A DNA stretch of 64,000 bases from Flavobacteriaceae bacterium NBU2977 (GTDB taxonomy: Bacteria > Bacteroidota > Bacteroidia > Flavobacteriales > Flavobacteriaceae), in contig JAIOUW010000002.1 of NCBI GenBank assembly GCA_019931105.1, positions 682,001 through 746,000 of the forward strand, in the 5' to 3' direction. The notes beneath the pieces were generated by a model. It was not told the origin of the DNA. It did not search any database and saw only the letters and a list, made by a program, of their open reading frames with translations. How positions within the stretch are numbered: position 1 is the first letter of the stretch; the number at the start of each line of letters is the position of its first letter. A program made the position numbers and the translations under genes. This document shows positions 1-8,816 of this stretch, piece by piece.

Positions 1-299
1 GTAATCTTCGAAAGACTATCATTGAGTTCTACCAAACGTTCGGCGGCCAATTTGGCATACGGAAAAACCTTGATGGTCTTTCTACGAAGTATATAGTAAC
101 GTAGCTTTTCCTCATAATTTGGAAAGGAAAGCTTATTGAAAACATAAACCTCATCAAGATCGATCGCAGTACGGAAGATCGAATCACCCTCCATGATGAT
201 CATTTTCTCTTGAACGGAATCCAAGGGTTCTTCAGGAATCTGGGCCATCCCAAGAAAAACCATAAAACCCAATATATATATGAAAAGGTGTTTTTTCAT
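1..299 (-). CDS. DUF4294 domain protein, exported (C-terminus beyond left edge)
   Basis: This minus-strand gene starts at an ATG at 299 and runs off the left edge, so only about 99 residues are visible. It opens with a signal peptide (MKKHLFIYILGFMVFLGMAQ), followed by an acidic stretch and then the YYILRRKTIKVFPYAKLAAERL region typical of DUF4294, a family of unknown function found in Bacteroidota. The protein is probably periplasmic. It is divergent from the M42 peptidase gene, a pairing I recall as common in flavobacteria. The family call is from recognition of this conserved block; the function is unknown. Confidence 0.85.
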   Translation of the reverse strand, partial: MKKHLFIYILGFMVFLGMAQIPEEPLDSVQEKMIIMEGDSIFRTAIDLDEVYVFNKLSFPNYEEKLRYYILRRKTIKVFPYAKLAAERLVELNDSLSKI

Positions 300-376
300 C
301 TTCAAAACGACAACAAAAGCCCTGCCAAAATTACGATAATAAACTGCGGTTATTATTAATTAAAAGTGAATATTGC

Positions 377-384
377 TAAGTTTG
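377..384 (+). promoter_or_regulatory. -7 promoter box for the M42 peptidase gene
   Basis: TAAGTTTG matches the Bacteroidota -7 consensus TAnnTTTG and ends 19 bases before the ATG. No good -33 TTG is visible at 19-21 bases upstream, so the call rests on the -7 box and its position. Confidence 0.55.
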
Positions 385-403
385 TAAACAAATAAACTCG
401 AAA

Positions 404-1492
404 ATGGCCAATAAGAAAATACTTACCAAAAAATCTCTCGATTTCTTCGAAAAATACCTGAACAACGCATCGCCTACCGGTTATGAATGGGAAGGGCAAA
501 AACTTTGGATGGACTACCTGAAACCCTACGTGGATACCTTTATAACAGATACTTATGGTACGGCGGTTGGTGTTATCAATCCAGATGCCAAATATAAAGT
601 CGTCATTGAAGGGCACTCCGACGAGATTTCGTGGTACGTAAACTATATTACCGACAATGGGCTTATTTACGTAATCCGTAATGGAGGCAGCGACCACCAA
701 ATAGCTCCCTCTAAGTGGGTGAACATCCATACCAAAAAAGGTATTGTCGAAGGTATTTTCGGGTGGCCTGCGATCCATACCCGAAGCAGGACAAAAGAGG
801 AGCCCCCGAAGCTTGATAACATTACGATCGATGTAGGTGCCAAGAATAAAGAAGAGGTCGAAAAATTGGGCGTTCATGTAGGTTGTGTTATTACATACCC
901 AGATGGGTTCAAAGTGTTGAACAAAGACAAGTTCGTTTGCAGGGCCATCGATAATCGAGCTGGTGGGTTTATGATTGCCGAAGTGGCACGATTAATTCAT
1001 GAAAACAAGAAAAAACTCCCGTTCGGACTCTATATCACCAATTCGGTCCAAGAAGAAATCGGGTTACGCGGAGCCGAGATGATTACCAACAGGATCAAGC
1101 CCGATGTAGCGATCATCACCGATGTCTGTCATGATACCACGACCCCGATGATCGAGAAAAAGACCCAGGGGCATACCGAAATCGGCGCAGGACCCGTAAT
1201 TTCTTACGCACCGGCGGTTCAGAACAAGTTGCGCGAGCGCATCATCGAAACGGCCGAGGCCAAAAAGATACCCTTTCAACGATTGGCGGCCTCAAGATCC
1301 ACGGGAACCGACACCGACGCATTTGCCTACAGTAATGGTGGCGTTGCATCGGCATTGATATCGCTGCCGCTTCGTTATATGCATACCACCGTGGAAACGG
1401 TACATCGAGACGATGTGGAGAATGTAATCCGTTTGATGTATGAGACCTTGCTGACCATCAAATCGGGCGAAACGTTCAGTTATTTTGAATGA
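404..1492 (+). CDS. M42 family metallopeptidase (aminopeptidase)
   Basis: This 362-residue protein has the full set of M42 co-catalytic metal ligands. His71 and Asp73 lie in EGHSDE, Asp183 in RAIDNRAGG, the Glu217-Glu218 pair in VQEEIGLRGA, Asp240 in ITDVCHD, and a C-terminal His in RYMHTTVE. M42 enzymes are cytoplasmic, self-compartmentalised dodecameric aminopeptidases (TET type) that trim short peptides. There is no signal peptide, which agrees with a cytoplasmic site. The start ATG at 404 follows a -7 box closely. The gene stands alone on this strand, with the Nudix gene 43 bases downstream possibly co-transcribed. The exact residue specificity cannot be told from the sequence. Confidence 0.93.
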   Translation: MANKKILTKKSLDFFEKYLNNASPTGYEWEGQKLWMDYLKPYVDTFITDTYGTAVGVINPDAKYKVVIEGHSDEISWYVNYITDNGLIYVIRNGGSDHQIAPSKWVNIHTKKGIVEGIFGWPAIHTRSRTKEEPPKLDNITIDVGAKNKEEVEKLGVHVGCVITYPDGFKVLNKDKFVCRAIDNRAGGFMIAEVARLIHENKKKLPFGLYITNSVQEEIGLRGAEMITNRIKPDVAIITDVCHDTTTPMIEKKTQGHTEIGAGPVISYAPAVQNKLRERIIETAEAKKIPFQRLAASRSTGTDTDAFAYSNGGVASALISLPLRYMHTTVETVHRDDVENVIRLMYETLLTIKSGETFSYFE

Positions 1493-1535
1493 TGCCGTAT
1501 AGATCCTTTTTTGGGGAGGAAGTTTTCTGATTTCT

Positions 1536-2084
1536 ATGGATGAACTTGTTGACATTCTCGATTCGGAAGGGAAATACACGGGAAAGACTGCCCTTAAATC
1601 GGAGGCGCATCGCCAAGGATTGTTTCACCCCACCGTTCATATTTGGTTTTATACCAAAAATGGTCAATTATTGATTCAACAACGTGCAAAAACAAAGGAT
1701 ACCCACCCCCTGCTATGGGACGTTTCAGTGGCCGGACATGTTGGTGCGGGTGAAGATATCGAGCTTTCGGCCATTAGGGAGATTCAAGAGGAAATAGGGC
1801 TTGCCGTATCAATAAACGGTCTTGACTTCATTGGCACCGTGAAAGAAGTACATAAAATCGCCGAAGATTTTACAGATTGCGAGTTCCATCATATCTTTTT
1901 GAGCGAATTGAAAGTACCTTTGAAAAGTTTAAAAAGACAAGTAAACGAAGTGCAGGCTTTGCGGCTTATTCCCTTAACACAATTTTCAGAAGAGACCTGG
2001 GGTATGGCAAAACTTCATGAATACGTGCCCCATGACGTGGAATATTATAAAAGAATCATTGGCGAAATACAGTCCCGGTTATAG
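1536..2084 (+). CDS. Nudix hydrolase
   Basis: The 182-residue protein carries a perfect Nudix box at about residues 67-89 (G-x5-E-x7-REIQEEIGL), the Mg-binding signature of enzymes that hydrolyse nucleoside diphosphates linked to another moiety. The region before the box (LLIQQRAKTKDTHPLLWDVSVAGHV) resembles the isopentenyl-diphosphate-isomerase-like and YfcD-like Nudix branch, so the substrate may not be a nucleotide. The gene follows the M42 peptidase by 43 bases. Its stop codon overlaps that of the convergent hisS gene: the hexamer TTATAG at 2079-2084 serves as stop for both. Confidence 0.92.
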   Translation: MDELVDILDSEGKYTGKTALKSEAHRQGLFHPTVHIWFYTKNGQLLIQQRAKTKDTHPLLWDVSVAGHVGAGEDIELSAIREIQEEIGLAVSINGLDFIGTVKEVHKIAEDFTDCEFHHIFLSELKVPLKSLKRQVNEVQALRLIPLTQFSEETWGMAKLHEYVPHDVEYYKRIIGEIQSRL

Positions 2085-3455
2085 ATCTTGAACAAACTCT
2101 TCGGGCCTTTCAAGATCAAAACTTTTTTGACCGCCATCCATCATATTCTTTACCACAAAGGTGTTTTTGGCCAATTCTTCGGCCCCGATCAAGATAACAT
2201 AAGGTACTTTTCTGTTATTGGCGTATTTGAATTGTTTTTGGATTTTAGCATCCGATGGATATAAATCTGCCTTGACACCTGCCTTTCGCAGCGTTGAAAT
2301 CAACTTCAAGGAAGCCAAGGCTTCTTTTTCGCCAAAATTGAGGCAGAGCACCTCTAAGGATTGCTCAATGCTTTCCGGAAAAAGTTCCAGTTCTTCGAGC
2401 ACCAAATATATTCGGTCAAGACCAAAAGATATGCCAACCCCACTGACATCGTTAAGTCCGAAGATTCCGGTAAGGTCATCATAACGGCCTCCACCTCCAA
2501 TCGAACCCATGTTGATATTTTTAGGTGCGGAAACCTCGAAAATCGCCCCTGTATAATAGTTGAGCCCACGGGCAAGGGTAACATCGATCTCCAATTTAGC
2601 TACTTCAAGCCCCAATTGCTCAACGGTTTGTACGATAAATCGCAAGTCCTCTACGCCGGCACTTCCTTCTTCCGAAGTTTTGAGCATCAGGCCAAGCGCA
2701 TCCAATTGTTCAAGATTTGTGCCCGATAGTGAAAAAAGTGGTGCGACTTTTTCAATGGCCGCTTCGGAAATGCCTTTGTTGAGCATCTCTTTTTCAACAC
2801 CTTCCCTCCCTATCTTATCCAATTTATCCAAGGCGACCGTAAAATCGACCAAAAGATGTTTTGCACCAATTACCTCGGAAATGCCCGAAAGAATCTTTCT
2901 ATTGTTCAATTTTATGGTAACCCCTTGCAATTTTAGGTCCGAAAAAACCGCATCGTACAGCTGAATGAATTCCACTTCCTGCAAAAGGGAATTGGCACCC
3001 ACCACATCGGCATCGCATTGGTAAAATTCGCGAAAACGTCCTTTCTGTGGGCGGTCAGCGCGCCATACCGGTTGGATCTGATAACGCTTGAAAGGGAATT
3101 CGATTTCGTTGCGGTGCATTACGACATAACGCGCAAAAGGAACCGTAAGATCATAGCGCAAGGCCTTCTCGGTTATTTTAGGTCCTAACGAAGTACTGTC
3201 CTTTGAACTGTACGTATAGTCATCGACCTTACTGATAAAATCTCCCGAGTTCAAAATCTTAAAAATCAGTCGGTCGCCCTCGTCCCCATATTTTCCCAGC
3301 AAGGTTTCTGAATTCTCAAAAGAAGGCGTCTCAATGGGCTGAAAACCAAAAACCTGAAAATGCTTCTGGATAATCCCCGTAATATAATTCCGTTTTATTA
3401 CTTCATTTGGTGAGAAATCCCTTGTGCCTTTTGGTATACTAGGTTTTTGTGCCAT
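2079..3455 (-). CDS. hisS: Histidyl-tRNA synthetase
   Basis: The product is a 458-residue class II aminoacyl-tRNA synthetase that charges tRNA-His. Motif 2 appears as RADRPQKGRFREFYQCDADV, the histidine-specific loop as ARGLNYYTGAIFEV, and motif 3 as SFGLDRIYLVLEE, followed by the C-terminal anticodon-binding domain. The length is usual for the family. The start ATG at 3455 lies just downstream of a strong promoter. The 3' end overlaps the convergent Nudix gene by six bases. The next minus-strand gene upstream is the DUF6495 gene, 133 bases away. Confidence 0.97.
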   Translation of the reverse strand: MAQKPSIPKGTRDFSPNEVIKRNYITGIIQKHFQVFGFQPIETPSFENSETLLGKYGDEGDRLIFKILNSGDFISKVDDYTYSSKDSTSLGPKITEKALRYDLTVPFARYVVMHRNEIEFPFKRYQIQPVWRADRPQKGRFREFYQCDADVVGANSLLQEVEFIQLYDAVFSDLKLQGVTIKLNNRKILSGISEVIGAKHLLVDFTVALDKLDKIGREGVEKEMLNKGISEAAIEKVAPLFSLSGTNLEQLDALGLMLKTSEEGSAGVEDLRFIVQTVEQLGLEVAKLEIDVTLARGLNYYTGAIFEVSAPKNINMGSIGGGGRYDDLTGIFGLNDVSGVGISFGLDRIYLVLEELELFPESIEQSLEVLCLNFGEKEALASLKLISTLRKAGVKADLYPSDAKIQKQFKYANNRKVPYVILIGAEELAKNTFVVKNMMDGGQKSFDLERPEEFVQDL

Positions 3456-3472
3456 AATCTTGAATCAAGATA

Positions 3473-3504
3473 CAAATATATGCCTCACTTCAATCCATTC
3501 CAAA
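3473..3504 (-). promoter_or_regulatory. Promoter of hisS (-33 TTTG, 20-base spacer, -7 TATATTTG)
   Basis: Read on the minus strand, TTTG at 3504-3501 is followed after exactly 20 bases by TATATTTG at 3480-3473. This is a textbook match to the Bacteroidota housekeeping promoter (-33 TTTG, -7 TAnnTTTG). The hisS ATG lies 17 bases downstream of the -7 box. Confidence 0.8.
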
Positions 3505-3588
3505 GGAGCGGAAACATCATTTAGGCGAATAATGTGCGATTTAGGAAATATTACCTTTTACATATAGAATACTGCCCTATCAAGAAGG

Positions 3589-4065
3589 CTAAACCTGGTC
3601 TATGATTTCATCGAACCATCGGTAGAGGTCGCCCTTGGTAATGACCGCCCCCTGCTCTATCAAATTAAATTTGTCGAGGTTATGATCCTCGGAATATGCT
3701 TTTGAAGCCGTAAGGTATTCCACAAAATCGGATTGCCAGTTTTTCTTGAACCATTCAAAACCGATATCGGTCGTCAAATCGATATCGGGATTCAAAATCT
3801 TGGTCGAGATCAATTTGATTTCCTTTTCCCCACAATGAAAAAGATGCATGTGAGATGCGGAAACATTTTCCAAATACACAACGTTTTTCAGGACACCCTC
3901 CCAGATCAGCTCGCTAAAGACATCAAGTTCTTCCTCGGCAACCTGGGGCTTTTCGGTTTTCAACCTTTGCCACTCCTCTGCCGTGATGGACTGGGTCGCC
4001 AAAAAATTTATGAACTCGGGATGGAGTTCTTCCAATTGTTGCTTTGTGAGTCTTCTATACTTCAA
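3589..4065 (-). CDS. DUF6495 family protein
   Basis: The 158-residue product is a soluble, acidic protein without signal peptide or membrane segment. I recognise it as the flavobacterial DUF6495 family, whose function is unknown. It has one HMHLFHCGEKE segment with clustered His and Cys that could bind metal, but this is only an observation. It sits between hisS and the ribosomal protein operon on the same strand, with separate intergenic regions of over 100 bases on each side, so it is probably its own transcription unit. Confidence 0.75.
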   Translation of the reverse strand: MKYRRLTKQQLEELHPEFINFLATQSITAEEWQRLKTEKPQVAEEELDVFSELIWEGVLKNVVYLENVSASHMHLFHCGEKEIKLISTKILNPDIDLTTDIGFEWFKKNWQSDFVEYLTASKAYSEDHNLDKFNLIEQGAVITKGDLYRWFDEIIDQV

Positions 4066-4177
4066 TACAAAAAGTTATTAACATTTTGAAAAACAAATAC
4101 TTAACATTACATTAAGGTTAAGTGAACGATCGATCTCGATGATTTGGTCTTGCTTTGATCTATTGCAAAATAAAAGC

Positions 4178-4222
4178 AATAAAAAACCGCACAATCTACA
4201 AAAATTGGAGATGTGCGGTCTT
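4178..4222 (-). terminator. Rho-independent terminator after rplI
   Basis: On the minus strand the 8-base stem ACCGCACA (4219-4212 with 4193-4186), extended by a bulged ATCT/AGAT pairing, is followed by six U from the A-run at 4181-4186. It starts about 20 bases after the rplI stop and ends the rpsF-rpsR-rplI transcript. Confidence 0.85.
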
Positions 4223-4238
4223 TTGAATTCAAAATCGT

Positions 4239-4691
4239 TTATTTGGCCTCGGCCACAACTTCAAAGGGAAAATCTACGATAACATCCCTATGTAAACGAA
4301 TCTTTGCATTATAGGGTCCGGTTCTTTTAACCGTTCCTCCTTGAATATTGATAAACTTCCTGTCGATTTCGTGACCGACTTTCTCTAAGGCCGACACCAA
4401 ATCTATTGTAGTGACCGAACCGAATAATTTGTCCCCGGCTCCTGTCTTTGCAGGTATCTTCAAATCAAGGTTTTTCAAAGCTTCGGCAGTCTTATTGGCC
4501 GCGTCAACAATTTTCTTCTCTTTATGGGCACGTTGCTTTAGATTTTCGGCCAAGACTTTTTTCGCCGAAGGGGTGGCCAATGTGGCCAAACCCTTTGGAA
4601 TAAGAAAATTTCTGCCGTAACCATTTTTTACGCTGACCAAATCGTCTTTAAACCCTAGGTCTTGAACGTCTTCTTTCAATATAAGTTCCAT
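4239..4691 (-). CDS. rplI: 50S ribosomal protein L9
   Basis: The 150-residue product has the L9 N-terminal RNA-binding domain (MELILKEDVQDLGFKDDLVSVKNGYGRNFLIP), a helical linker and a C-terminal domain containing GAGDKLFGSVTT. L9 binds domain V of 23S rRNA and helps keep the reading frame. It is the last gene of the rpsF-rpsR-rplI operon, 12 bases after rpsR, and is followed by a terminator. The length is normal. Confidence 0.98.
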   Translation of the reverse strand: MELILKEDVQDLGFKDDLVSVKNGYGRNFLIPKGLATLATPSAKKVLAENLKQRAHKEKKIVDAANKTAEALKNLDLKIPAKTGAGDKLFGSVTTIDLVSALEKVGHEIDRKFINIQGGTVKRTGPYNAKIRLHRDVIVDFPFEVVAEAK

Positions 4692-4703
4692 GGTGCGTTT
4701 CTT

Positions 4704-5000
4704 TTATTTTAATAAATCGCCTACATAAGGCATTAAGGCCAAATGACGTGCCCTTTTGACCGCTTGGGCCACTTTTCGTTGATACTTCAACGAGGTTCCG
4801 GTAAGTCTTCGCGGCAATAATTTTCCTTGCTCGTTGACCAATTTCATTAGAAAGTCAGCGTCTTTATAATCGATATACTTAATACCCGATTTTTTGAAAC
4901 GACAATACTTTTTCTTGGTATTGGTCTCGATGTTCAAAGGAGTCAGATATCTGATATCCCCATCCTTTTTTCCTTTAGCCTGTTGTTCTATAGATGCCAT
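4704..5000 (-). CDS. rpsR: 30S ribosomal protein S18
   Basis: The 98-residue protein ends in the basic S18 core ([28 protein letters not shown]) and has the characteristic [15 protein letters not shown] segment near residue 33. S18 binds 16S rRNA as a heterodimer with S6, which is encoded immediately upstream and separated by five bases. The N-terminal extension before CRFKK is typical of Bacteroidota S18. Confidence 0.98.
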   Translation of the reverse strand: MASIEQQAKGKKDGDIRYLTPLNIETNTKKKYCRFKKSGIKYIDYKDADFLMKLVNEQGKLLPRRLTGTSLKYQRKVAQAVKRARHLALMPYVGDLLK

Positions 5001-5005
5001 AGTAC

Positions 5006-5347
5006 TTATGCTTTAGCTGTTTTTAACCTTGTTCTTCTTTTCTCTGCCCATTCTATGGCATGTTTGTCCAACCTTACGGTCAAAAAGCGCATTACACGCT
5101 CATCTCTTCTGAACTCTTGTTCATAGGTGGTGATTACCTCACCAGGTGCGGTAAACTCGAACAAGTGGTAAAAACCACTTTTTTTGTGTTGGATGGGATA
5201 AGCCAATTTCTTTAGGCCCCAATTCTCTTTGGAGACCATTTTGGCTCCATTCTTAATTAAGAAATCCTCAAATTTCTTAACTGTTTCCGCTATCTGATCA
5301 TCAGAAAGCACGGGATTCAAAATGAAAACAGTTTCGTAATGGTTCAT
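5006..5347 (-). CDS. rpsF: 30S ribosomal protein S6
   Basis: The 113-residue product begins [19 protein letters not shown], the standard S6 N-terminus, and ends with the basic [11 protein letters not shown]-like tail. The frame is open 17 codons further upstream to 5398, but that stretch contains the promoter -7 box, so the ATG at 5347 is the right start. S6 pairs with S18 on the platform of the 30S subunit. It is the first gene of the rpsF-rpsR-rplI operon. Confidence 0.97.
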   Translation of the reverse strand: MNHYETVFILNPVLSDDQIAETVKKFEDFLIKNGAKMVSKENWGLKKLAYPIQHKKSGFYHLFEFTAPGEVITTYEQEFRRDERVMRFLTVRLDKHAIEWAEKRRTRLKTAKA

Positions 5348-5369
5348 AAATATTATATTTTTTGGAGCG

Positions 5370-5400
5370 CAAAAATAAGAATATTTACCACACTTCACAA
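5370..5400 (-). promoter_or_regulatory. Promoter of the rpsF-rpsR-rplI operon
   Basis: Read on the minus strand, TTG at 5400-5398 is followed by a 20-base spacer and TATTTTTG at 5377-5370, matching the Bacteroidota -33/-7 promoter. The transcript would start about 15-20 bases upstream of the rpsF ATG at 5347. Confidence 0.8.
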
Positions 5401-5518
5401 GAAAACGGAAAATTCTTCGTTATAGCTAGGAACAATCATAAAAATTGAACTTAACCAAATCTTAACCTATGGTCATCCGCCATTTACACAGGAAACCGCG
5501 CAATGTTTACAACTTTTG

Positions 5519-5549
5519 TTGTAGATACGTGGGTTTTTTCGGTACTTTG
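5519..5549 (+). promoter_or_regulatory. Putative promoter of the LytTR regulator gene
   Basis: TTG at 5519-5521 and TACTTTG at 5543-5549 lie 21 bases apart. The -7 element is one base short of the TAnnTTTG consensus, so this is a weaker call. The ATG is at 5582. Confidence 0.45.
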
Positions 5550-5581
5550 TCGATGATTTAACCCCACAAATCAACCCATTT

Positions 5582-6274
5582 ATGAAATTAAGAAGCATTA
5601 TTGTTGACGATTCGTCCATGCAGCGGATGGCGGTCGCGAAACTGGTCAACAACCACCCAAATCTTGCTATGGTGGCCGAGTACAGCAATGCGATCGAAGC
5701 GAAGAACGGCATTAAGAACAATGAGATCGATCTTATCTTTTTAGATGTAGAAATGCCGATTATCAACGGGTTCGACCTACTCGAATCACTGGAAAACAGT
5801 CCACAGGTCATTTTGATCACCGGTAAGCCTGATTATGCCTTAAAAGCTTTTGATTACGATGTTACGGATTATCTTCACAAGCCCATCACCATGGCGCGTT
5901 TCGATGCTTCCGTTAAACGTGCCGTTGCCAAGTATGAGCAAATGCATAAGGTCAATGAAGATGAAGAGCATATCTTCGTCAAGAGCAACCTTAAAAAGCG
6001 TAAGGTTATCCTTAACGATATCAAATGGATAGAAGCATTGGGCGATTACATCAAGTTGGTGACCGATGAGGCCAATATCGTAATCTTATCGACGATGAAA
6101 TCGTTTGAAAAGCAATTGCCGCAAGAGAAATTCTTACGTATCCACAAATCGTATATCATCAATTTGGAAAAAGTAGAAAAATTCAACAGTAAAAATGTTG
6201 AAGTAAGTGGAAGGTCTATTCCTTTGAGCAGAAATAAAAAGACAGAATTGGCCGAAGCGCTGAGCAACGTTTAA
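5582..6274 (+). CDS. LytTR-family response regulator
   Basis: The 230-residue protein has an N-terminal receiver domain (about 1-120) with acidic pair Asp9/Asp10, phospho-acceptor Asp55 in FLDVEMP and conserved Lys in YLHKPI. A C-terminal LytTR DNA-binding domain (about 130-228) contains the FLRIHKSYIIN signature. It belongs to two-component systems that usually pair with a LytS/YehU-type histidine kinase. No kinase gene is adjacent, so this is an orphan regulator here. The gene is followed by a strong terminator. Confidence 0.95.
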   Translation: MKLRSIIVDDSSMQRMAVAKLVNNHPNLAMVAEYSNAIEAKNGIKNNEIDLIFLDVEMPIINGFDLLESLENSPQVILITGKPDYALKAFDYDVTDYLHKPITMARFDASVKRAVAKYEQMHKVNEDEEHIFVKSNLKKRKVILNDIKWIEALGDYIKLVTDEANIVILSTMKSFEKQLPQEKFLRIHKSYIINLEKVEKFNSKNVEVSGRSIPLSRNKKTELAEALSNV

Positions 6275-6293
6275 CACTGTCTTTCAAAATATT

Positions 6294-6331
6294 AAATCGC
6301 CGTTTTCGAAAAGGAAGCGGCGATTTTTTTT
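6294..6331. terminator. Bidirectional terminator between the LytTR gene and priA
   Basis: AAATCGCCG at 6294-6302 pairs perfectly with CGGCGATTT at 6318-6326, and is followed by a T-run to 6331 on the plus strand. The LytTR gene ends at 6274 and the convergent priA gene ends at 6341; the hairpin serves the plus strand best, with a weaker U-tract for priA. Confidence 0.85.
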
Positions 6332-6340
6332 ATGCATATT

Positions 6341-8797
6341 TTATATGTGGTCCACATTATAAATGACCCGGACACTTCTGTACTGCGAAATCGCATTGAA
6401 TGATTTCTCGACTCTCTTAATACTGTTTTTTGTTTTTGAAATCGATTCTTCGAGCGACATTTTTACAATGACATTTTTTAAGAATTGATTACGAATACGG
6501 GCAACCGGTGGGTATTCAGGGCCTAGTATTGTACTCATGAGCGTGTTGCGCAATGATTTGGCGAACCATTCGGCCGCTTCGTTCAACCTGTTGTATTCTT
6601 TGTGCTTAAAGGTTATTTTGATGATCCTATTGGTCGGGGGGTATATAAATTGCTCCCGTTCATAAATCTGCTCTTTGTACATGCCTGCGTAATCTCCCGT
6701 AGTTACCTGTTTCAATATTTGGTGATATGGATTATACGATTGGATGATTACCCTGCCTCGTTTTTTCGTACGGCCCGCCCTACCGGCCACTTGGGTCAAT
6801 AATTGAAAACTGCGTTCATGGGCACGAAAATCGGGGAAATTCAAAAGGGAATCCGCGTTCATGATGCCTACGAGGCCTACATTTCTGAAATCAAGACCTT
6901 TGGTCAACATTTGCGTACCGACCAAAACATCGAATTGTTGCTGTTCGAAGGCCGTTATTATCTTTTCATAGGCATGTTTGCCCCTGGTCGTATCCAAATC
7001 CATTCTACCGACCTTTACTTTAGGAAACAATTCATGAAGCTCTTGCTCTACTTGTTCGGTACCGAAACCCTTGGTGTCGAGCGTCGCAGATCCACAGGCC
7101 AAACAGCTTTCTTGCAATGCCATATGATGACCGCAATAATGGCAGCGCAACTGTTTTCGATATTGGTGATAGGTCAGGCTGACATCGCAATTCGGACATT
7201 GCGGTGCATGTCCGCAAGTAGTGCATTCAACGATCGGGGCATATCCTCTGCGATTTTGGAACAGGATGATCTGTTCACCTTCAATTAGGCTTTCATTGAT
7301 TTCTTCCAAAAGTCGCTCCGAAAAATGGCCTTTCATCCTTCGCTTTCTGGTCTGCTCCTTTAAGTCTACCAATTCCATTTCAGGCATCAAAACGTTGCCG
7401 AACCTTCTATCGATGCGCGCGTAACCATATTTTCCGGTGCGGGCATTGTGAAAAGTCTCGATGCTCGGCGTTGCTGAGCCTAAAAGTATATTACATGTAT
7501 GTAATCTAGAAAGCACTATGGCGGCATCTCGGGCGTGGTAACGCGGCGCAGGATCAAACTGCTTGAAAGATCCCTCGTGTTCTTCATCAACGATGATCAG
7601 TCCCAAATCGGAAAAGGGCAAAAAGAGTGCGGACCGTGCCCCGATTACAATTTGTGCCTTTGGGTTTTTATGGAGTACGTTGTTCCATACCTCTACCCTT
7701 TCATTGCTACTGTATTTGGAATGGTAAACGGATACCTTATCGCCAAAATACTGTTGCAATCTTGCGATCAGTTGGGTGGTAAGTGCAATTTCAGGAAGCA
7801 GATATAGGGCTTGCTTACCCGTTTGAATACATTTTTCGATCAATTCGACATAGACCTCCGTCTTTCCGGAAGAAGTAACCCCGTGCAACAAAGTAACTTT
7901 TTGTTTTTCAAAGTTTTGAACTATAGTTTCTAAAGCATTTTTTTGGATCTCGTTAAGCTGTTTGAATTCGGCGTTCTCCCCTTCGCCCTCATATGAGATA
8001 CGATCCTGTCGTACGTAGTATTCTTCCAATATTTCTTTATCGACCAATGACTTGATCACCGCTTTGGAACCACCACTCGTCTTTTCCAGGTCATTGACGG
8101 AAATCGGCTTTTTACTGCTGGCCTGCAATTGAAAAAGTGCAAGAACGACCTGGCTCTGTTTCGGTGCCCGCGACAGGCTTTGTAAAAGGGCTTCCAACTT
8201 ATCTTCGGAAAGAAATTCCCGGCCCATTTTCACATAGCGCACCAATTTGGGCCTATATTGCTCGTATATTTCTTCCTTTAGAACAATGGCATTTTTGGCG
8301 AGCAATCTGTTCAACACGGGCAGTACGTTCTTTCGTTCGATTATTGCACTTACCTCATGTACCTTAAGCGATGATTGGTGCTGTAGTGCTTCATAGACCA
8401 AGAACTCGTCATCTTTTAAATCAGATTCATCAACTTCTGTATGCGGTTTTTTTAAGATCAGCGTTTCACTTTCCAAAAGAAAGGCACTTGGCAACGCACT
8501 TCGCAGTACTTCACCGATCGTGCACATATAATAATCGCAAATCCACTGCCAGTGATGTAATTGTACGGTGTTCACTATGGGTGTCTCATCAAGAATCTGA
8601 TGGATTTCCTTTGCCTCGTACACCGTAGGTGCCTTTGAGTGGATTTCGGAAACGAGACCCGTGTATATTTTCGATTTGCCAAAGGGAACGGCCACGCGCA
8701 TTCCCGGACTCAAAAAATCGGCCTCCGATGGGGTAACACTATAGGTAAAACATTTTTCTAATGGAATGGGTAAGATTACGTCGATAAAGTGCTGCAT
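6341..8797 (-). CDS. priA: Primosomal protein N' (replication restart helicase PriA)
   Basis: This 818-residue superfamily 2 helicase has an N-terminal DNA-binding region. Walker A is GVTSSGKTEVY (near residue 305), the Walker B box is DEEH in IIVDEEHEGSF, and motif III is GSATPS. A zinc-binding insert carries paired Cys motifs (CTTC, CPNC, CHYC, CLAC), and QVAGRAGR is the motif VI region. PriA recognises stalled forks and reloads the replisome. The length is normal. The start ATG at 8797 is preceded by an unusual pyrimidine-rich quasi-repeat. It is the last gene of a minus-strand block beginning with nadC, but probably has its own promoter. Confidence 0.97.
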   Translation of the reverse strand: MQHFIDVILPIPLEKCFTYSVTPSEADFLSPGMRVAVPFGKSKIYTGLVSEIHSKAPTVYEAKEIHQILDETPIVNTVQLHHWQWICDYYMCTIGEVLRSALPSAFLLESETLILKKPHTEVDESDLKDDEFLVYEALQHQSSLKVHEVSAIIERKNVLPVLNRLLAKNAIVLKEEIYEQYRPKLVRYVKMGREFLSEDKLEALLQSLSRAPKQSQVVLALFQLQASSKKPISVNDLEKTSGGSKAVIKSLVDKEILEEYYVRQDRISYEGEGENAEFKQLNEIQKNALETIVQNFEKQKVTLLHGVTSSGKTEVYVELIEKCIQTGKQALYLLPEIALTTQLIARLQQYFGDKVSVYHSKYSSNERVEVWNNVLHKNPKAQIVIGARSALFLPFSDLGLIIVDEEHEGSFKQFDPAPRYHARDAAIVLSRLHTCNILLGSATPSIETFHNARTGKYGYARIDRRFGNVLMPEMELVDLKEQTRKRRMKGHFSERLLEEINESLIEGEQIILFQNRRGYAPIVECTTCGHAPQCPNCDVSLTYHQYRKQLRCHYCGHHMALQESCLACGSATLDTKGFGTEQVEQELHELFPKVKVGRMDLDTTRGKHAYEKIITAFEQQQFDVLVGTQMLTKGLDFRNVGLVGIMNADSLLNFPDFRAHERSFQLLTQVAGRAGRTKKRGRVIIQSYNPYHQILKQVTTGDYAGMYKEQIYEREQFIYPPTNRIIKITFKHKEYNRLNEAAEWFAKSLRNTLMSTILGPEYPPVARIRNQFLKNVIVKMSLEESISKTKNSIKRVEKSFNAISQYRSVRVIYNVDHI

Positions 8798-8816
8798 GAT
8801 TTAGGGATACTTGATT

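Noticed and set aside
356-877. 173-codon minus-strand frame opposite the M42 peptidase gene
   Set aside because: It lies entirely antisense to a gene with all catalytic residues and has no family features.
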